DNA of 64,000 nt, taken from NCBI GenBank assembly GCA_949152475.1, contig OX424555.1:12728868-12792867 (forward strand), read 5' to 3'. Numbering within the stretch: position 1 is the first letter of the stretch; each line of letters starts with the position of its first letter. The notes under the pieces are model-generated. The model saw nothing but the letters and a program-made list of their open reading frames with translations. It ran no database searches and was not told the origin of the DNA. Shown piece after piece: positions 36,853 to 48,700 of this stretch. This DNA is from Terebella lapidaria (lineage: Eukaryota > Annelida > Polychaeta > Terebellida > Terebellidae). The translations under genes and the position numbers were made by a program.

Positions 36853-39800
36853 TCATTTCTTCTCCGTTGCATACATTCTTGTCCATGCGCGAGCTGAAAT
36901 TAGAAAAAGAAAACTGACTGTTGAAGTGGAAAGCGAGTTATGCACACTGTCACAGCCTTCTACGTACACACTGCCACAGCCTTCTATGTACACACTGCCA
37001 CAGCCTTCTACGTACACACTGCCACAGCCTTCTACGTACACACTGCCACAGACTTCTATGTACACACTGCCACATACTTCTACATACACACTGCCACAGA
37101 CTTCTATGTACACACTGCCACAGACTTCTACGTACACACTGCCACAGACTTCTACGTACACACCGCCACAGACTTCTACATGCACACTGCCACAGACTTC
37201 TACGTACACACTGCCACAGACTTCTACGTACACACTGCCACAGACTTCTATGTACACACTGCCACAGCCTTCTACGTACACACTGCCACAGACTTCTATG
37301 TACACACCGCCACAGACTTCTACGTACACACTGCCACAGACTTCTACGTACACACTGCCACAGACTTCTACGTACACACTGCAACAGACTCCTGTGTACA
37401 CACCGCCACAGACTTCTACGTACACACTGCCACAGACTTCTACGTACACACTGCCACAGACTTCTACGTACACACTGCCACAGACTTCTACGTACACACT
37501 GCCACAGACTTCTATGTACACACTGCCACAGACTTCTACGTACACACTGCCACAGACTTCTATGTACACACTGCCACAGACTTTTACGTACACACTGCCA
37601 CAGACTTCTACGTAAACACTGCCACAGACTTCTACGTACACACTGCCACAGACTTCTATGTACACACTGCCACAGACTTTTACGTACACACTGCCACAGA
37701 CTTCTACGTAAACACTGCCACAGACTTCTACGTACACACTGCCACAGACTTCTATGTACACACTGCCACAGACTTTTACGTACACACTGCCACAGACTTC
37801 TACGTAAACACTGCCACAGACTTCTACGTACACACTGCCACAGACTTCTACGTACACACTGCCACAGACTTCTACGTACACACTGCCACAGACTTCTACG
37901 TACACACTGCCACAGACTTCTACATACACACTGCCACAGACTTAAATCATTTCCATTATGTTTGAGGTTCATCACATTTTGTTAAATAGCATTCTACATT
38001 ACAAATATTTTTCAGCATGCATGGAGAGAATTAAATTGATAATACCAGATTGGGAACAAAAGTTGAGAATCAAACCTGTTTCTATGGCCTGTGCTTCATT
38101 GACTTTCCATTTCTCTGCAACATCATTAGCTAGTGGATCGTCAGGGTTGGGTGCACTGAGTAATGCTTGGATTGATAACAAGACAGTTCGAATCTGTAGG
38201 GCTGGACTCCACTTGTCTGTAAACAACAACATACCGTCATTGGCAATTACAAAATGCCACTTTGTATGTGTGCAGTTTGCTTTGTTCTTCAATATCCAAA
38301 CAATAAATGCAACTATGTCCACCAGCACGACATTTGAAATGCCTCAAATATACTGATGAAATATACTGACAAAAAATATAGATAACAATTCCTTTTATTG
38401 ATAAAGAATATGGTAACTGAAATGCTTACCTTTCAATATATCTAAACATATTCTTCCTAATTTGTCTATATTTGGGTGGTAAATTCTGGTCATGAATCTA
38501 ACTTTTGGGGCTGACATTGGATATTCCTCTGGCAAAAATAATTCCAACTTGAAGACTCCACCTTCATAAGGTGACTGTGAAAGACAGAAAATTGTATTAT
38601 CAAGGATAAACATTAGAAATGAAATACAATATACTAGTACAACTTCCAAATTTGTATACTGGTAATGCAGTAACATCTAAAATTGAGATAACTTTTCAAA
38701 CTCAAATGCAAACATTTTTACCATAAGTCCGTAACTAACGGTTAAATGAAGATATTTGAGTAAGGAAAGATATTGGAAACTATATACCATATTGGTCCTA
38801 ATAGTAGCACGGCGTGCCAAAGCAAGATCTCCTGCAGTAGCGTGCGAAAAAATGAGGTGAAATTTGAAGCCAAATTCAAGAAAATCACTGAATAACATAC
38901 CTGCCTTTAATCTTGCCATACTTGCCTTCAATCCCCTTGATTATGATTCAAGTAACATAAGGCCGTGTTGTGTTAAGCCTTTGTTTAGCATTGCGTGCGG
39001 GTAGCTTTTTCACGGAATTTGGTTCGCATGCAACGCTAAACAAAGTCTTAACACAACACGGCCTAAATATGTGGATTGGAACACTCCAAAGTTTATTGGA
39101 AAGATATGAAGTGAAATGCGAGGTAACAAAGATCAAACATTTTTGGAGAAAAGAGGGCGGTGTGCTATTATTAGGGCATGTGCCACTATTAGGACCAATA
39201 CGGTACGTGTGATATCCGACTGACACACGCGACTCATATAGACCGATGAAAATTTCATGATGGGTTTAAATGTCTAATAGAATCTATGTACTAATTTAAA
39301 CTTACATCTTCAGGTCCGTTGACCACAACTTTGAAATATCTAGCATTAGACTCATCCGGATTTGCATCGATTCCTGGGACAGGCTCTGCTTTCAACCGTT
39401 GAGTCTCCTGAAATATTTTTTTTCGTACCTTCACTATTCCATTTCACAATTGCCGAGTGGATACATGCGACTCGGCCGTCGATATACATGATAAATCATC
39501 ATGGCTACCAAACGGAAACATATAACCATTGTCATTAAACCACAAAAGTTACCTACTAGAATTTTTGTACCCATTTCGAGAGAAACCAAATGGAAAAATG
39601 AACTAGAAAGAACATTCAAATATGTAACTTCTTTTATTACAAACTTCTTTTATATCGAAGTAGTCACATGGGTCCCACCAACTTTGTTATAACGGGAGTT
39701 TACTGTACCCATAATACCCAGGATGAGTGTAGTACCAGTCTAGGAACCCAGTGACTCATTATGATTCACATCTAGATCTACAAGCCGTCAGTCCTGAATT

Positions 39801-41812
39801 CGCCGCATTCACAATTTCGCCAACAGCATTTTCAACCTCTGATATGTCCTTCAAACACCCATTAAAATCGTTAATCGATAAATCTAGGGGTTGGATGTAC
39901 AATAACGTGGGCAATCTGAGTCATAGGCTGTGATTGGTTCAAAACTGGTCACATGGTGCAGAAAGCATGGCGCTGATTGGTCACACCCATATTTGCCCAG
40001 TGTGGCACTTTATCCTACATTTGCTCCAAATCTAGTCTAGTATCATGACCATTTACCATCATTTGTTTTTCACAAAGACAGTTTCTATGCTTTGCTAAAA
40101 TGCAGTTGCCGAACTTACGGATGGGCAAATTTAGGACGAATGGCTCGTAGATTTGGTTTTTGAGAATAATTTTAATTTACATTGATTGGATTGATTTGAC
40201 AGATATTTTTCTACAACAATTGGTCATGATTAGGCCAAAAAAAAAAAAATTCTATGTTTCTGGTTACAATGGTCTTCCAAAAGTGATGCGGTGATGCGAT
40301 TTTTTTCTTTCTTTTTTTTTTCCTAAATCGGCACGAGTCGTGTTAACCGAAGCCATGAAAGCTACATTTGCCTCAGTAAAACACCTATATATGTTAAATA
40401 TATTATGTGCATAGAACATCCTACTGTTTTTTTTTATATTCTAAACAAAACATGTTGCCCTGATGCTTTGTAGCATTACGCATGTGTTGTACATAAGGTT
40501 GTCCAAGTTGCTTCCGTGTTTTATTAATTCCTTTCGTCCATATTCATACCAATTTGCATCTGCATTTCATTCATCCCATGGATGTGATAACAGGTAAGTA
40601 TTGCCGGTCGCGCACGTATAAAACAGTTTGTTACCCGTTCGTAGCCGCGATTTGCAAACTATTGACGATTACACCACACAGTTACTCACTCCAGGGTATG
40701 CCAAAGTCACCAGCCCACAGCCCAAGACTGGTAAAAAACATCCTGGGCTGGTAATGATAACAGTTTCACTGGCCCAGGTGGCCGGAAAGTTTTTATCAGC
40801 AGAAATATCATAACTATAGTAAAATATTTCATTTGTCAATAATATAATATTCAACCAGATCTTGGATCTTCAAGTCATGAGAATGATACGCCTCAGCTTG
40901 AGGCTGGGGGGCAGTAACACGGCTGATTGGAAATGAATGATATGCACAATTCAAGCTGACAATGTCAATTTATTTGCTTAATAAACTACAACGTATCTAC
41001 ATATCGCCATGCATACCCGGTATCTCAATTCCACTATTTTGTTGGGTGTGACTTATGAATTCTGGGTCAGTAAAAATTGCTCTGGGCTGGTAATATCAAA
41101 ATGTTTACTGGTCTAATGGACCAGTAATTTTTTTCCCACTTTGGCATACCCTGACTCACTCGACATTATTGTTTTCAAATTGCCGCACCGACTAAATCTA
41201 CATTGTTATTAATATCATGATCGTTTGTGATATTTGAGCTGACACACAACACAACACGAATACGGCTACATTTATGTATTGATGAACTTTTAGTAAGCCT
41301 ATGTTCTTCAACAGAAACACAACTCACAAATTTGCATAGCTTAATAACTGCTACTGATTGTAAAACATGTAGAATATGACACTGTATGTGCTCTTTTATC
41401 ATTCAATAACCAAATGTCGAGGGCGGCGGTAAAAAAAAATATAAAAAAACGAAGTGACGCGCGGTATTTTAAGTGATGCGCGCGATTTTTTTTTTTTTAA
41501 AAGGAAATGATGCGCGGGGTTTTGGAGTGACGCGCGCGATAACCAGAAACATAGAATTTTTTTTGTTTGGCCTTATCATCATTATGTATCCATGTCTTAT
41601 CCTAACTCCCCAGTAATGACACTGACGCTCAGTGTCAGACTGTCAGTGACTTTGAGTGAGAATGAGTGGGCAAATCCACCGGCAAAATACCCGGATCGCT
41701 TGTCATAGAGAACACAGATAAATTTACTTCATTAATGAATATGTGTGGCTATTTAATCACTGTGAACAATAACCTTTATTATTCTCCGAGGTAATCCACT
41801 TTGTGCGGACAT
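36853..41812 (-). CDS. UBE2N: Ubiquitin-conjugating enzyme E2 N (Ubc13)
   Basis: Exons from the start: 41812-41774, 39407-39306, 38574-38430, 38216-38076, 36893-36853; 468 nt, 155 residues, close to the vertebrate 152. The protein begins [13 protein letters not shown], then [13 protein letters not shown], the E2 core [13 protein letters not shown], the HPN motif and active-site Cys in [17 protein letters not shown] (Cys codon 38448-38446), and [13 protein letters not shown]. The last exon codes only for [13 protein letters not shown]. Ubc13 pairs with a UEV partner (Mms2/Uev1) to build K63-linked ubiquitin chains in DNA damage tolerance and innate immune signalling; the N-terminal LPRRIIK helix and catalytic centre are intact. 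The tail after WTR differs from the usual ending. Start chosen because it matches the family. Introns 1, 2 and 4 are swollen by transposons and a minisatellite. Exon 1 ends after IIK, as I recall for the vertebrate gene. Confidence 0.95.
36940..37946. repeat. 24-bp minisatellite inside UBE2N intron 4, ~42 copies
   Basis: Unit ACTTCTACGTACACACTGCC followed by ACAG. Because 24 is divisible by three, at least four frames on both strands are open for 256-358 codons; none is a gene. A variant CGTAAACACT recurs at 37611, 37707 and 37803, giving a 96-bp higher-order period of four units. It ends 130 bp from exon 4 and begins 47 bp from the last 41-nt exon. Confidence 0.93.
38787..39203. mobile_element. 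Transposon in UBE2N intron 2 with CCRTATTGGTCCTAATAGT termini
   Basis: Left end CCATATTGGTCCTAATAGTA, right end inverted ACTATTAGGACCAATACGG, with TA on each side (38785-38786, 39204-39205). Non-coding. Carries a nested 103-bp MITE. A related truncated copy lies at 33684-33941. Confidence 0.8.
38961..39063. mobile_element. 103-bp PIF/Harbinger-like MITE, nested
   Basis: Ends GGCCGTGTTGTGTTAAG and its inverse CTTAACACAACACGGCC, with a nearly complete hairpin. Flanked by TAA on both sides (38958-38960, 39064-39066). The related copy in the hydrolase intron reads AACATAAATATG straight through, showing the empty site with a single TAA. The TWA target and GGCC ends fit PIF/Harbinger. Confidence 0.9.
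40233..41572. mobile_element. 1340-bp Harbinger-like non-autonomous element in UBE2N intron 1
   Basis: Left GGCCAAA, an A run, then ATTCTATGTTTCTGGTTA; right end is the inverse, AACCAGAAACATAGAATTTT to TTTGGCC. Flanked by TTA on both sides (40230-40232, 41573-41575), a TWA duplication. Subterminal GTGACGCGCG/GTGATGCGCG repeats near the right end. No transposase. It contains a complete second element at 40692-41153. Confidence 0.82.
40692..41153. mobile_element. 462-bp hAT-type MITE nested in the Harbinger-like element
   Basis: Begins CAGGGTATGCCAAAGT, ends ACTTTGGCATACCCTG, flanked by a perfect 8-bp duplication ACTCACTC (40684-40691, 41154-41161). GGGCTGGTAA repeats occur near both ends. No coding capacity. 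It inserted after the host element. Confidence 0.93.
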
Positions 41813-41950
41813 TTTCTGTGAAAGTTTAACTTTTGTTTCTCGAATTTCGAGAACCCCACAGGAAGCAAACCAAAATGGCGAAAGTTGAACCGAGCTACTC
41901 GGAGCTTCCGGTGCACTCGGCTTAGTTTCGCCGAAAGGATGCATACCACC
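41813..41950 (-). promoter_or_regulatory. UBE2N 5' leader and core promoter candidate
   Basis: The start codon is at 41812. About 60 bp upstream the plus strand reads AAAATGGCG (41872-41880), matching the YY1/initiator-type element often found at housekeeping promoters. No TATA box. Inferred only. Confidence 0.35.
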
Positions 41951-42121
41951 AATGCTAGGTCTTGTTGACTTGTTCGAATGCAAGTACATGCCAAGTATAT
42001 CACATGGACAGAAATACATGTTTCTTGCATGAATACTGTTGATTTCAGTCTTGGAACATTTACCTAATTCATTTCCCCGTCCAACAGTCAAAGTTGGCCC
42101 AGTTTTGCCTACGGCCATCAT

Positions 42122-42740
42122 TTATTGGAATATTATAGTCCCATGATTAAAGTAATTGAATCGGCCATTCAACTCACTTTGGTGGTCCATATCAACTTTC
42201 TAAAAAAAATCCCAGCCTTACCACTGTGCTAGTTTTATCAATTGACGTATTGGACATCGCGTGATAAGCATGAATATATTTGACGACACATGGGATTTTT
42301 GGCTATTCGGCCTTAATGGACTCGTGGTGAAAATACCCGAAATTATGGGTGCTGATGGCCATGCCAAACTTATTTGCTTCCCCAGAAGAACGCTAACGAG
42401 ATACTAGCTGTCTTGTAAACCGAGTCATCTTTTCTCAGCAGTGTATTCTTTCAGATGAATACGCACTCGTCCGGAAATCTGGCATAAAATATATATATGA
42501 GGTGATGTTTCACAACAGTTTCCATCATTGCAACCACTATTCAGGCACATTCACCATCTTGAAAATGGGGAATCGACTGTAATTGGAGTGATGTCATTGT
42601 AGTGTAGAGTTAACATTCTCAGCCCCAACAGGTCAAACTTCTGTAGGTTACCGGTTTTGCTGTGCGCTTTCTGTTTGAAAATACGGACATTTTTTATTCA
42701 TTTACATCTAGTTCTAACAAATGATGAAACGAATCCTGGG
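42122..42740. other. Intergenic stretch between UBE2N and the 63-bp array
   Basis: No gene, RNA or clear repeat seen; AT-rich with one TATATATA tract near 42491. Confidence 0.4.
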
Positions 42741-42744
42741 TATT

Positions 42745-45700
42745 CTGATAGAGAACACCACTAAGTGGTCCACCGAGAGGTCCACTGAAGGATCATCTTG
42801 GAAAGCTCGCTCCGAGGGGTCCACCGAAAGGTCCACCGAGGAGTCAACGGAAAGGCCAGCCCTGTAGGCTCGCTTCATGGACTCCACCATGGAGTCCACT
42901 GAAAGGTCAGCCATGTAGCCTCGCTCCGAAAAGTCTACCAAGGAATCCACCAAGAAGTCTACTGAAAGGCCAGCCCTGTAGCCTCGCTCCGAAGAGTCTA
43001 CCAAGAGGGCCACCAAGAAGTCCACTGGAAGGCCAGCCCTGTAGGCGCGTTCCGAGAACTCCACCAAGGAGTTCACTAAAACGACAGCCCTGTAGGCTCG
43101 CCTCGAGAGCTCCACCAAGTGGTCCACCGAGGATCCCACTGAAAGGCCAGCCCTGTAGCCTCGCTCCGAAGAGCCTACCAAGAGTTCCACCAAGGAGTCC
43201 ACTAAAAGGCCACACCTGTAGGCTCGTTCCGAGGAATCCACCAAGGAGTCCACTTAAAGGCCAGCCATGTAGACTCGCTCCGAGGGCTCCACCAAAGAGT
43301 CCACTTAAAGGCAGCCCTGTAAGCGCGCTCTAAGGGGTCCACCAAGAGGTCCACGATGGATTCCACTAAAAGGCCAGCCCTGTAGGCTCGCTCCGAGGGG
43401 TCCACCAAGAGGTCCACGAAGGATTCCACTGAAAGGCCAGCTCTGTAGGCCAGAGCCTCACTCCGAAGAGCCTACCAAGAGTTCCACCAAGGAGTCCACT
43501 AAAAGGCCAGACCTGTACGCTCGTTCCGAGAACTCCACCAAGGAGTCCACTAAAAGGCCAGCCATGTAGACTCGCTCCGAGGGCTCCACCAAAGAGTCCA
43601 CTTAAAGGCAGCCCTGTAAGCGCACTCTAAGGGGTCCACCAAGAGGTCCATGAAGGATTCCACTAAAAGGCCAGCCCTGTAGGCTCGCTCCGAGGGGTCC
43701 ACCAAGAGGTTCATTGAGGAGTCCACTGAAAGGCCAGCTCTGTAGGCTCGCTCCGGGGCTGTACCAAGAGGTCCACCGAGGACTCCACTGGAAGGCCAGC
43801 CCTGTACGCTCGCTCCAAGGACTCCACCAAGAGGTCCACCAGAAGGCCTGTAACTCGCTCCGAGGAGTCCACCAAGGAGTTCACTGGAAGGCCAGCCATG
43901 TAAACTCGCTCCGAGGGGTCCACCAAGATGTCTGAGGAGTCCACTGAAAGGCCAGCCCCGTAGCCCCTCCAATTGCTCCACCAAGAATTCCACGGAGGAG
44001 TCCACTGAAAGGCCAGTCACGTAGGCTCGCTCAGAGGAGTCCACCAAGAGGTTCACCAAGGAGCCCACTGAAAAGCTAGTCCTGTAGGCTCGCTCCGAGG
44101 AGTCCACCAAGGAGTTTGTTGAGAGGCCAGTCCTAAAAGCGCGCCCTGAGGGTTCTACCAAGTGGTCCACCAAGGAGTCCATTGAAAGGCCAGCCCTGTA
44201 ACAGCGCTCTGAGGAGTCCACCAAGGAGTCCACTGGAAGGCCAGCCCTGTAAGCGCGCTCCGAGGAGTCCACCAAGGGGTCCATTGAGAGGTCAGCCCTG
44301 TAAATGCGTTCTGAGGGGACCACCAAGAGGTCCACCAAGGTGTCCACTGGAAGGCCAGCCCCGAAGCGCGCTCTGAGGGGTCCACCTCGAGGTCCACTGA
44401 GGAGTCCACTGAAAGGCAAGCCCTGTAGGCTCGCTCCGAAAAGTCCACCAATGAGTCCACTGAGAGGCCAGCCCTGTAGGCTCACTCTGAGGTATCCATC
44501 AAGAAGTCCACTAAGGAGTCCAATGAGAGGCCATCCCTGTAAGCGCACTCCGGAAAGTCCACCAATGAGTCCACTAAGAGGCCAGCCCTGTACGCTCGCT
44601 CCGAGGGCTCAACCAAGAGGTATACCAAGGAGCCACTGAAAAGCCAGCCCTGTATAGTCGCTCCAAGGAGTCCACCAAGGAGTTCACTGGAAGGCCAGCC
44701 ATGTACGCTCTTTCCGAGGTGTCCACCAAGAGGTCCACTGAGGAGTCCATTGAAAGGTCATCCCTGTAAGCACGCTCCGAGGGCTCCACCAAGAGGTCCG
44801 CCAAGAGTCTCCTGAAAGGCCAGCCCTGTATGCTTGCTCCGAGGGCTCCACCCAGAGGTCAACCAAAGAGCCACTGAAAACCCAGCCCTGTATACACGCT
44901 CCAATGAGTCTACCAAGGAGTTTACTGGAATGCCAGCCATGTACGCTCGCTTTGAGGGGTCCACCAAGAGGTCCACTGAGGAATCCACTGAAAGGCCAGC
45001 CCAGTAGGCTCGCTCCGATGGCTCCACTAAGAAGTCCACTGAACAGTCCACTGAAAGGCCAGCCCTGTAGGCTCGCTCTAAGGAGTCCAACAAGAGTTCA
45101 AGCCAGGAGTCCACTGAGAGGCCAGCCCTGTAGGCTTGTTCTGAAGGCACCACAATGAGGTCCACCGAGGAATCCACTGAAAGGCCAGCACTGTAGGCTC
45201 ACTCCGAGGGGTCCACCAAGAGGTCCAGCGAGGAGTCCACACAAAGCCCAGCCCTGTAAGTGCGCTGTGAGGGCTCCACCAAGAGGTTCGCTGAAGAGTC
45301 CACTGAAAGGCCAGCCTTGTAGGCACGCTCTGAGGGCTCCACCAAGAGGTCCACCGAGGAGTCCACTGAAAGGCCAGCCCAGTAGGCTCGCTCTGAGGGC
45401 TCCACCAAGAGGTCCACCGAGGAATCCACTGAAAGGCCAGCCCTGTAGGCTCGCTCCGAGGAGTACACCAAGAGGTCCACCGAGGAGTCCACACAAAGCC
45501 TAGCTCTGTAAGTGCGCTGTGAGGGCTCCACCAAGAGGTCCACCGAGGAGTCCACTGAGAGGCCAGCCCTGTAAGCACGCTCTGAGGGCTCCACCAAGAA
45601 GTCCACCGAGGAGTCCACTGAAAGGCCAGCCCTGTAGGCTCGCTTTGAGGGCTCCACCAAGAGGTCCACCGAGGAGTCCACTGAAAGGCCAGCCCTGTAA

Positions 45701-48700
45701 GCACGCTCTGAGGGTTCCACCAAGAAGTCCACCGAGGAATCTACTGAAAGGCCAGCCCTGTAGTCTCGATTTGAGGGCTCCAATAAGAGATCCACCGAGG
45801 AGTCCACTGAAAGGCCAACCCTGTAGGCTCGCTCCGAGGAGTCCACCAAGATGTCCAGCGAGAAGTCCACTGAGAGGCCAGCCTTGTAAGCACGCTCTGA
45901 GGGCTCCACGAAGAGGTCCACCGAGGAGTCCACTGAAAGGCCAGCCCGGTAGGCTCGCTCTGAGGGCTCCACCAAGATGTCCACTGAAAGGCCAGTCCTG
46001 TACGCTCGCTTTGAGGGCTCCACCAAGAGGTCCACCGAGGAGTCCACTGAAAGGCCAGCCCTGTAGACTCGCTCAGAGGAGTCCACCAAGAGGTCCAGCG
46101 AGAAGTTCACTGAGAGGTCAGCCCAGTAGGCTCGCTTTGAGGGCTCCACCAAGAGGTCCAGCGAGGAGTCCACTGAAAGGCCAGCCCTGTAGGCTCGCTC
46201 CTAGGACTCCACCAAGAGGTCCACCGAGGAATCCACTCAAAAGCTAGCCCCGTAGGCTATAGGCTGGCTTGAGAACTTCACCAAGAGGTCCACCGAGGAA
46301 TCCACTGAAAGGCCAGCACTGTAGGCTCACTCCGAGGGGTCCACCAAGAGGTCCAGCGAGGAGTCCACACAAAGCCCAGCCCTGTAAGCGCGCTGTGAGG
46401 GCTCCACCAAGAGGTCCGCTGAAGAGTCCACTGAAAGGCCAGCCTTGTAGGCACGCTCTGAGGGCTCCACCAAGAGGTCCACCGAAGAGTCCACTGAAAG
46501 GCCAGCCCAGTAGGCTCGCTCTGAGGGCTCCACCAAGAGGTCCACCGAGGAATCCACTGAAAGGCCAGCCCTGTAGGCTCGCTCCGAGGAGTACACCAAG
46601 AGGTCCACCGAGGAGTCCACACAAAGCCTAGCTCTGTAAGTGCGCTGTGAGGGCTCCACCAAGAGGTCCACCGAGGAGTCCACTGAGAGGCCAGCCCTGT
46701 AAGCACGCTCTGAGGGCTCCACCAAGAAGTCCACCGAGGAGTCCACTGAAAGGCCAGCCCTGTAGGCTCGCTTTGAGGGCTCCACCAAGAGGTCCACCGA
46801 GGAGTCCACTGAAAGGCCAGCCCTGTAAGCACGCTCTGAGGGCTCCACCAAGAAGTCCACCGAGGAATCTACTGAAAGGCCAGCCCTGTAGTCTCGATTT
46901 GAGGGCTCCAATAAGAGATCCACCGAGGAGTCCACTGAAAGGCCAACCCTGTAGGCTCGCTCCGAGGAGTCCACCAAGATGTCCAGCGAGAAGTCCACTG
47001 AGATGCCAGCCCTGTAAGCACGCTCTGAGGGCTCCACGAAGAGGTCCACCGAGGAGTCCACTGAAAGGCCAGCCCGGTAGGCTCGCTCTGAAGGCTCCAC
47101 CAAGATGTCCAGCGAGAAGTACACTCAGAGGCCAGCCCTGTAGGCTCGCTTTGAGGGCTCCACCAAGAAGTCCACCGAGGAGTCCACTGAAAGGCCAGTC
47201 CTGTACGCTCGCTTTGAGGGCTCCACCAAGAGGTCCACCGAGGAGTCCACTGAAAGGCCAGCCCTGTAGACTCGCTCAGAGGAGTCCACCAAGAGGTCCA
47301 GCGAGAAGTTCACTGAGAGGTCAGCCCAGTAGGCTCGCTTTGATGGCTCCACCAAGAGGTCCAGCGAGGAGTCCACTGAAAGGCCAGCCCTGTAGGCTCG
47401 CTCCTAGGACTCCACCAAGAGGTCCACCGAGGAATCCACTCAAAAGCTAGCCCCGTAGGCTCGGTCTGAGGGCTCCACCGAGGAGTCCACTGAAAGGCCA
47501 GCCCTGTAGGCTCGGTCTGAGAGCTCCACCAAGAGGTCCACCGAGGAGTCCACTGAAAGGCCAGCAGTGTAGGCTCGCTCCGAGGAGTCCACCGAGATGT
47601 CCAGCGAGAAGTCCACTGAAAGGCCAGCCCTGTAAGCATGGTCTGAGGGCTCCACCAAGAGGTCCACCGAGGAGTCCACTGAAAGGCCAGCCCGGTAGGC
47701 TCGCTCTGAGGGCTCCACCAAGAGGTCCACCGAGGAATCCACTGAAAGGCCAGCCCTGTAGGCTCGCTCCGAGGAGTACACCAAGAGGTCCACCGAGGAG
47801 TCCACATAAAGCCCAGCCCTGTAAGTGCGCTGTGAGAGCTCCACCAAGAGGTCCACCGAGGAGTCCACTGAAAGGCCAGCCCTGTAGGCTCGCTTTGAGG
47901 GCTGCAATAAGAGATCCACCGAGGAGTCCACTGAAAGGCCAACCCTGTAGGCTCGCTCTGAGTGCTCCACCAAGATGTCCAGCGAGAAGTCCACTGAGAG
48001 GCCAGCCCTGTAGGCTCGCTTTGAGGGCTCCACCAAGAAGTCCACCGAGGAGTCCACTGAAAGGCCAGCCCTGTAGGCTCGCTTTCAGGGCTCCACCAAG
48101 AGGTCCACCGAGGAGTCCACTGAAAGGCCAGCCCTGTAGGCTCGCTCTGAGGAGTCCACCAAGAGGTCCAGCGAGAAGTCCACTGAGAGGCCAGCCCAGT
48201 AGGCTCGCTTTGAGGGCTCCACCAAGAGGTCCACCGAGGGGTCCACTGAAAGGCCAGCCCTGTAGGCTCGCTCCAAGGAGTCCACCAAGAGGTCCAGCGA
48301 GAAGTCCACTGAGACCCCAGCCCAGTAGGCTCACTCTTAGGGCTCCACCAAGAGGTCCACCGAGGAATCCACTCAAAAGCCAACAGTGTAGGCTCGCTCT
48401 GAGGGCTCCACCAAGAGGTCCACCGAGGAGTCCACTGAAAGGCCAGCCATGTAGGCTCGCTCCGAGGAGTCCACCAAGAGGTCCACCGAGGAGTCCACTG
48501 AAAGGCCAGCCCTGTAGGCTCACTCTTAGGGCTCCACCAAGAGGTCCACCGAGGAATCTACTCAAAAGCCAGCCCTGTAGGCTCGCTCTGAGGGCTCCAC
48601 CAAGAGGTCCACCGAGGGGTCCACTGAAACGCCAGCCATGTAGGCTCGCTCCAAGGAGTCCACCAAGAGGTCCAGCGAGGAGTCCACTGAGAGGCCAGCC

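Noticed and set aside
36845..37985. Four overlapping frames of 256-358 codons ([32 protein letters not shown])
   Set aside because: All come from one 24-bp repeat inside UBE2N intron 4. Only the [13 protein letters not shown] end of one minus frame is real coding sequence.
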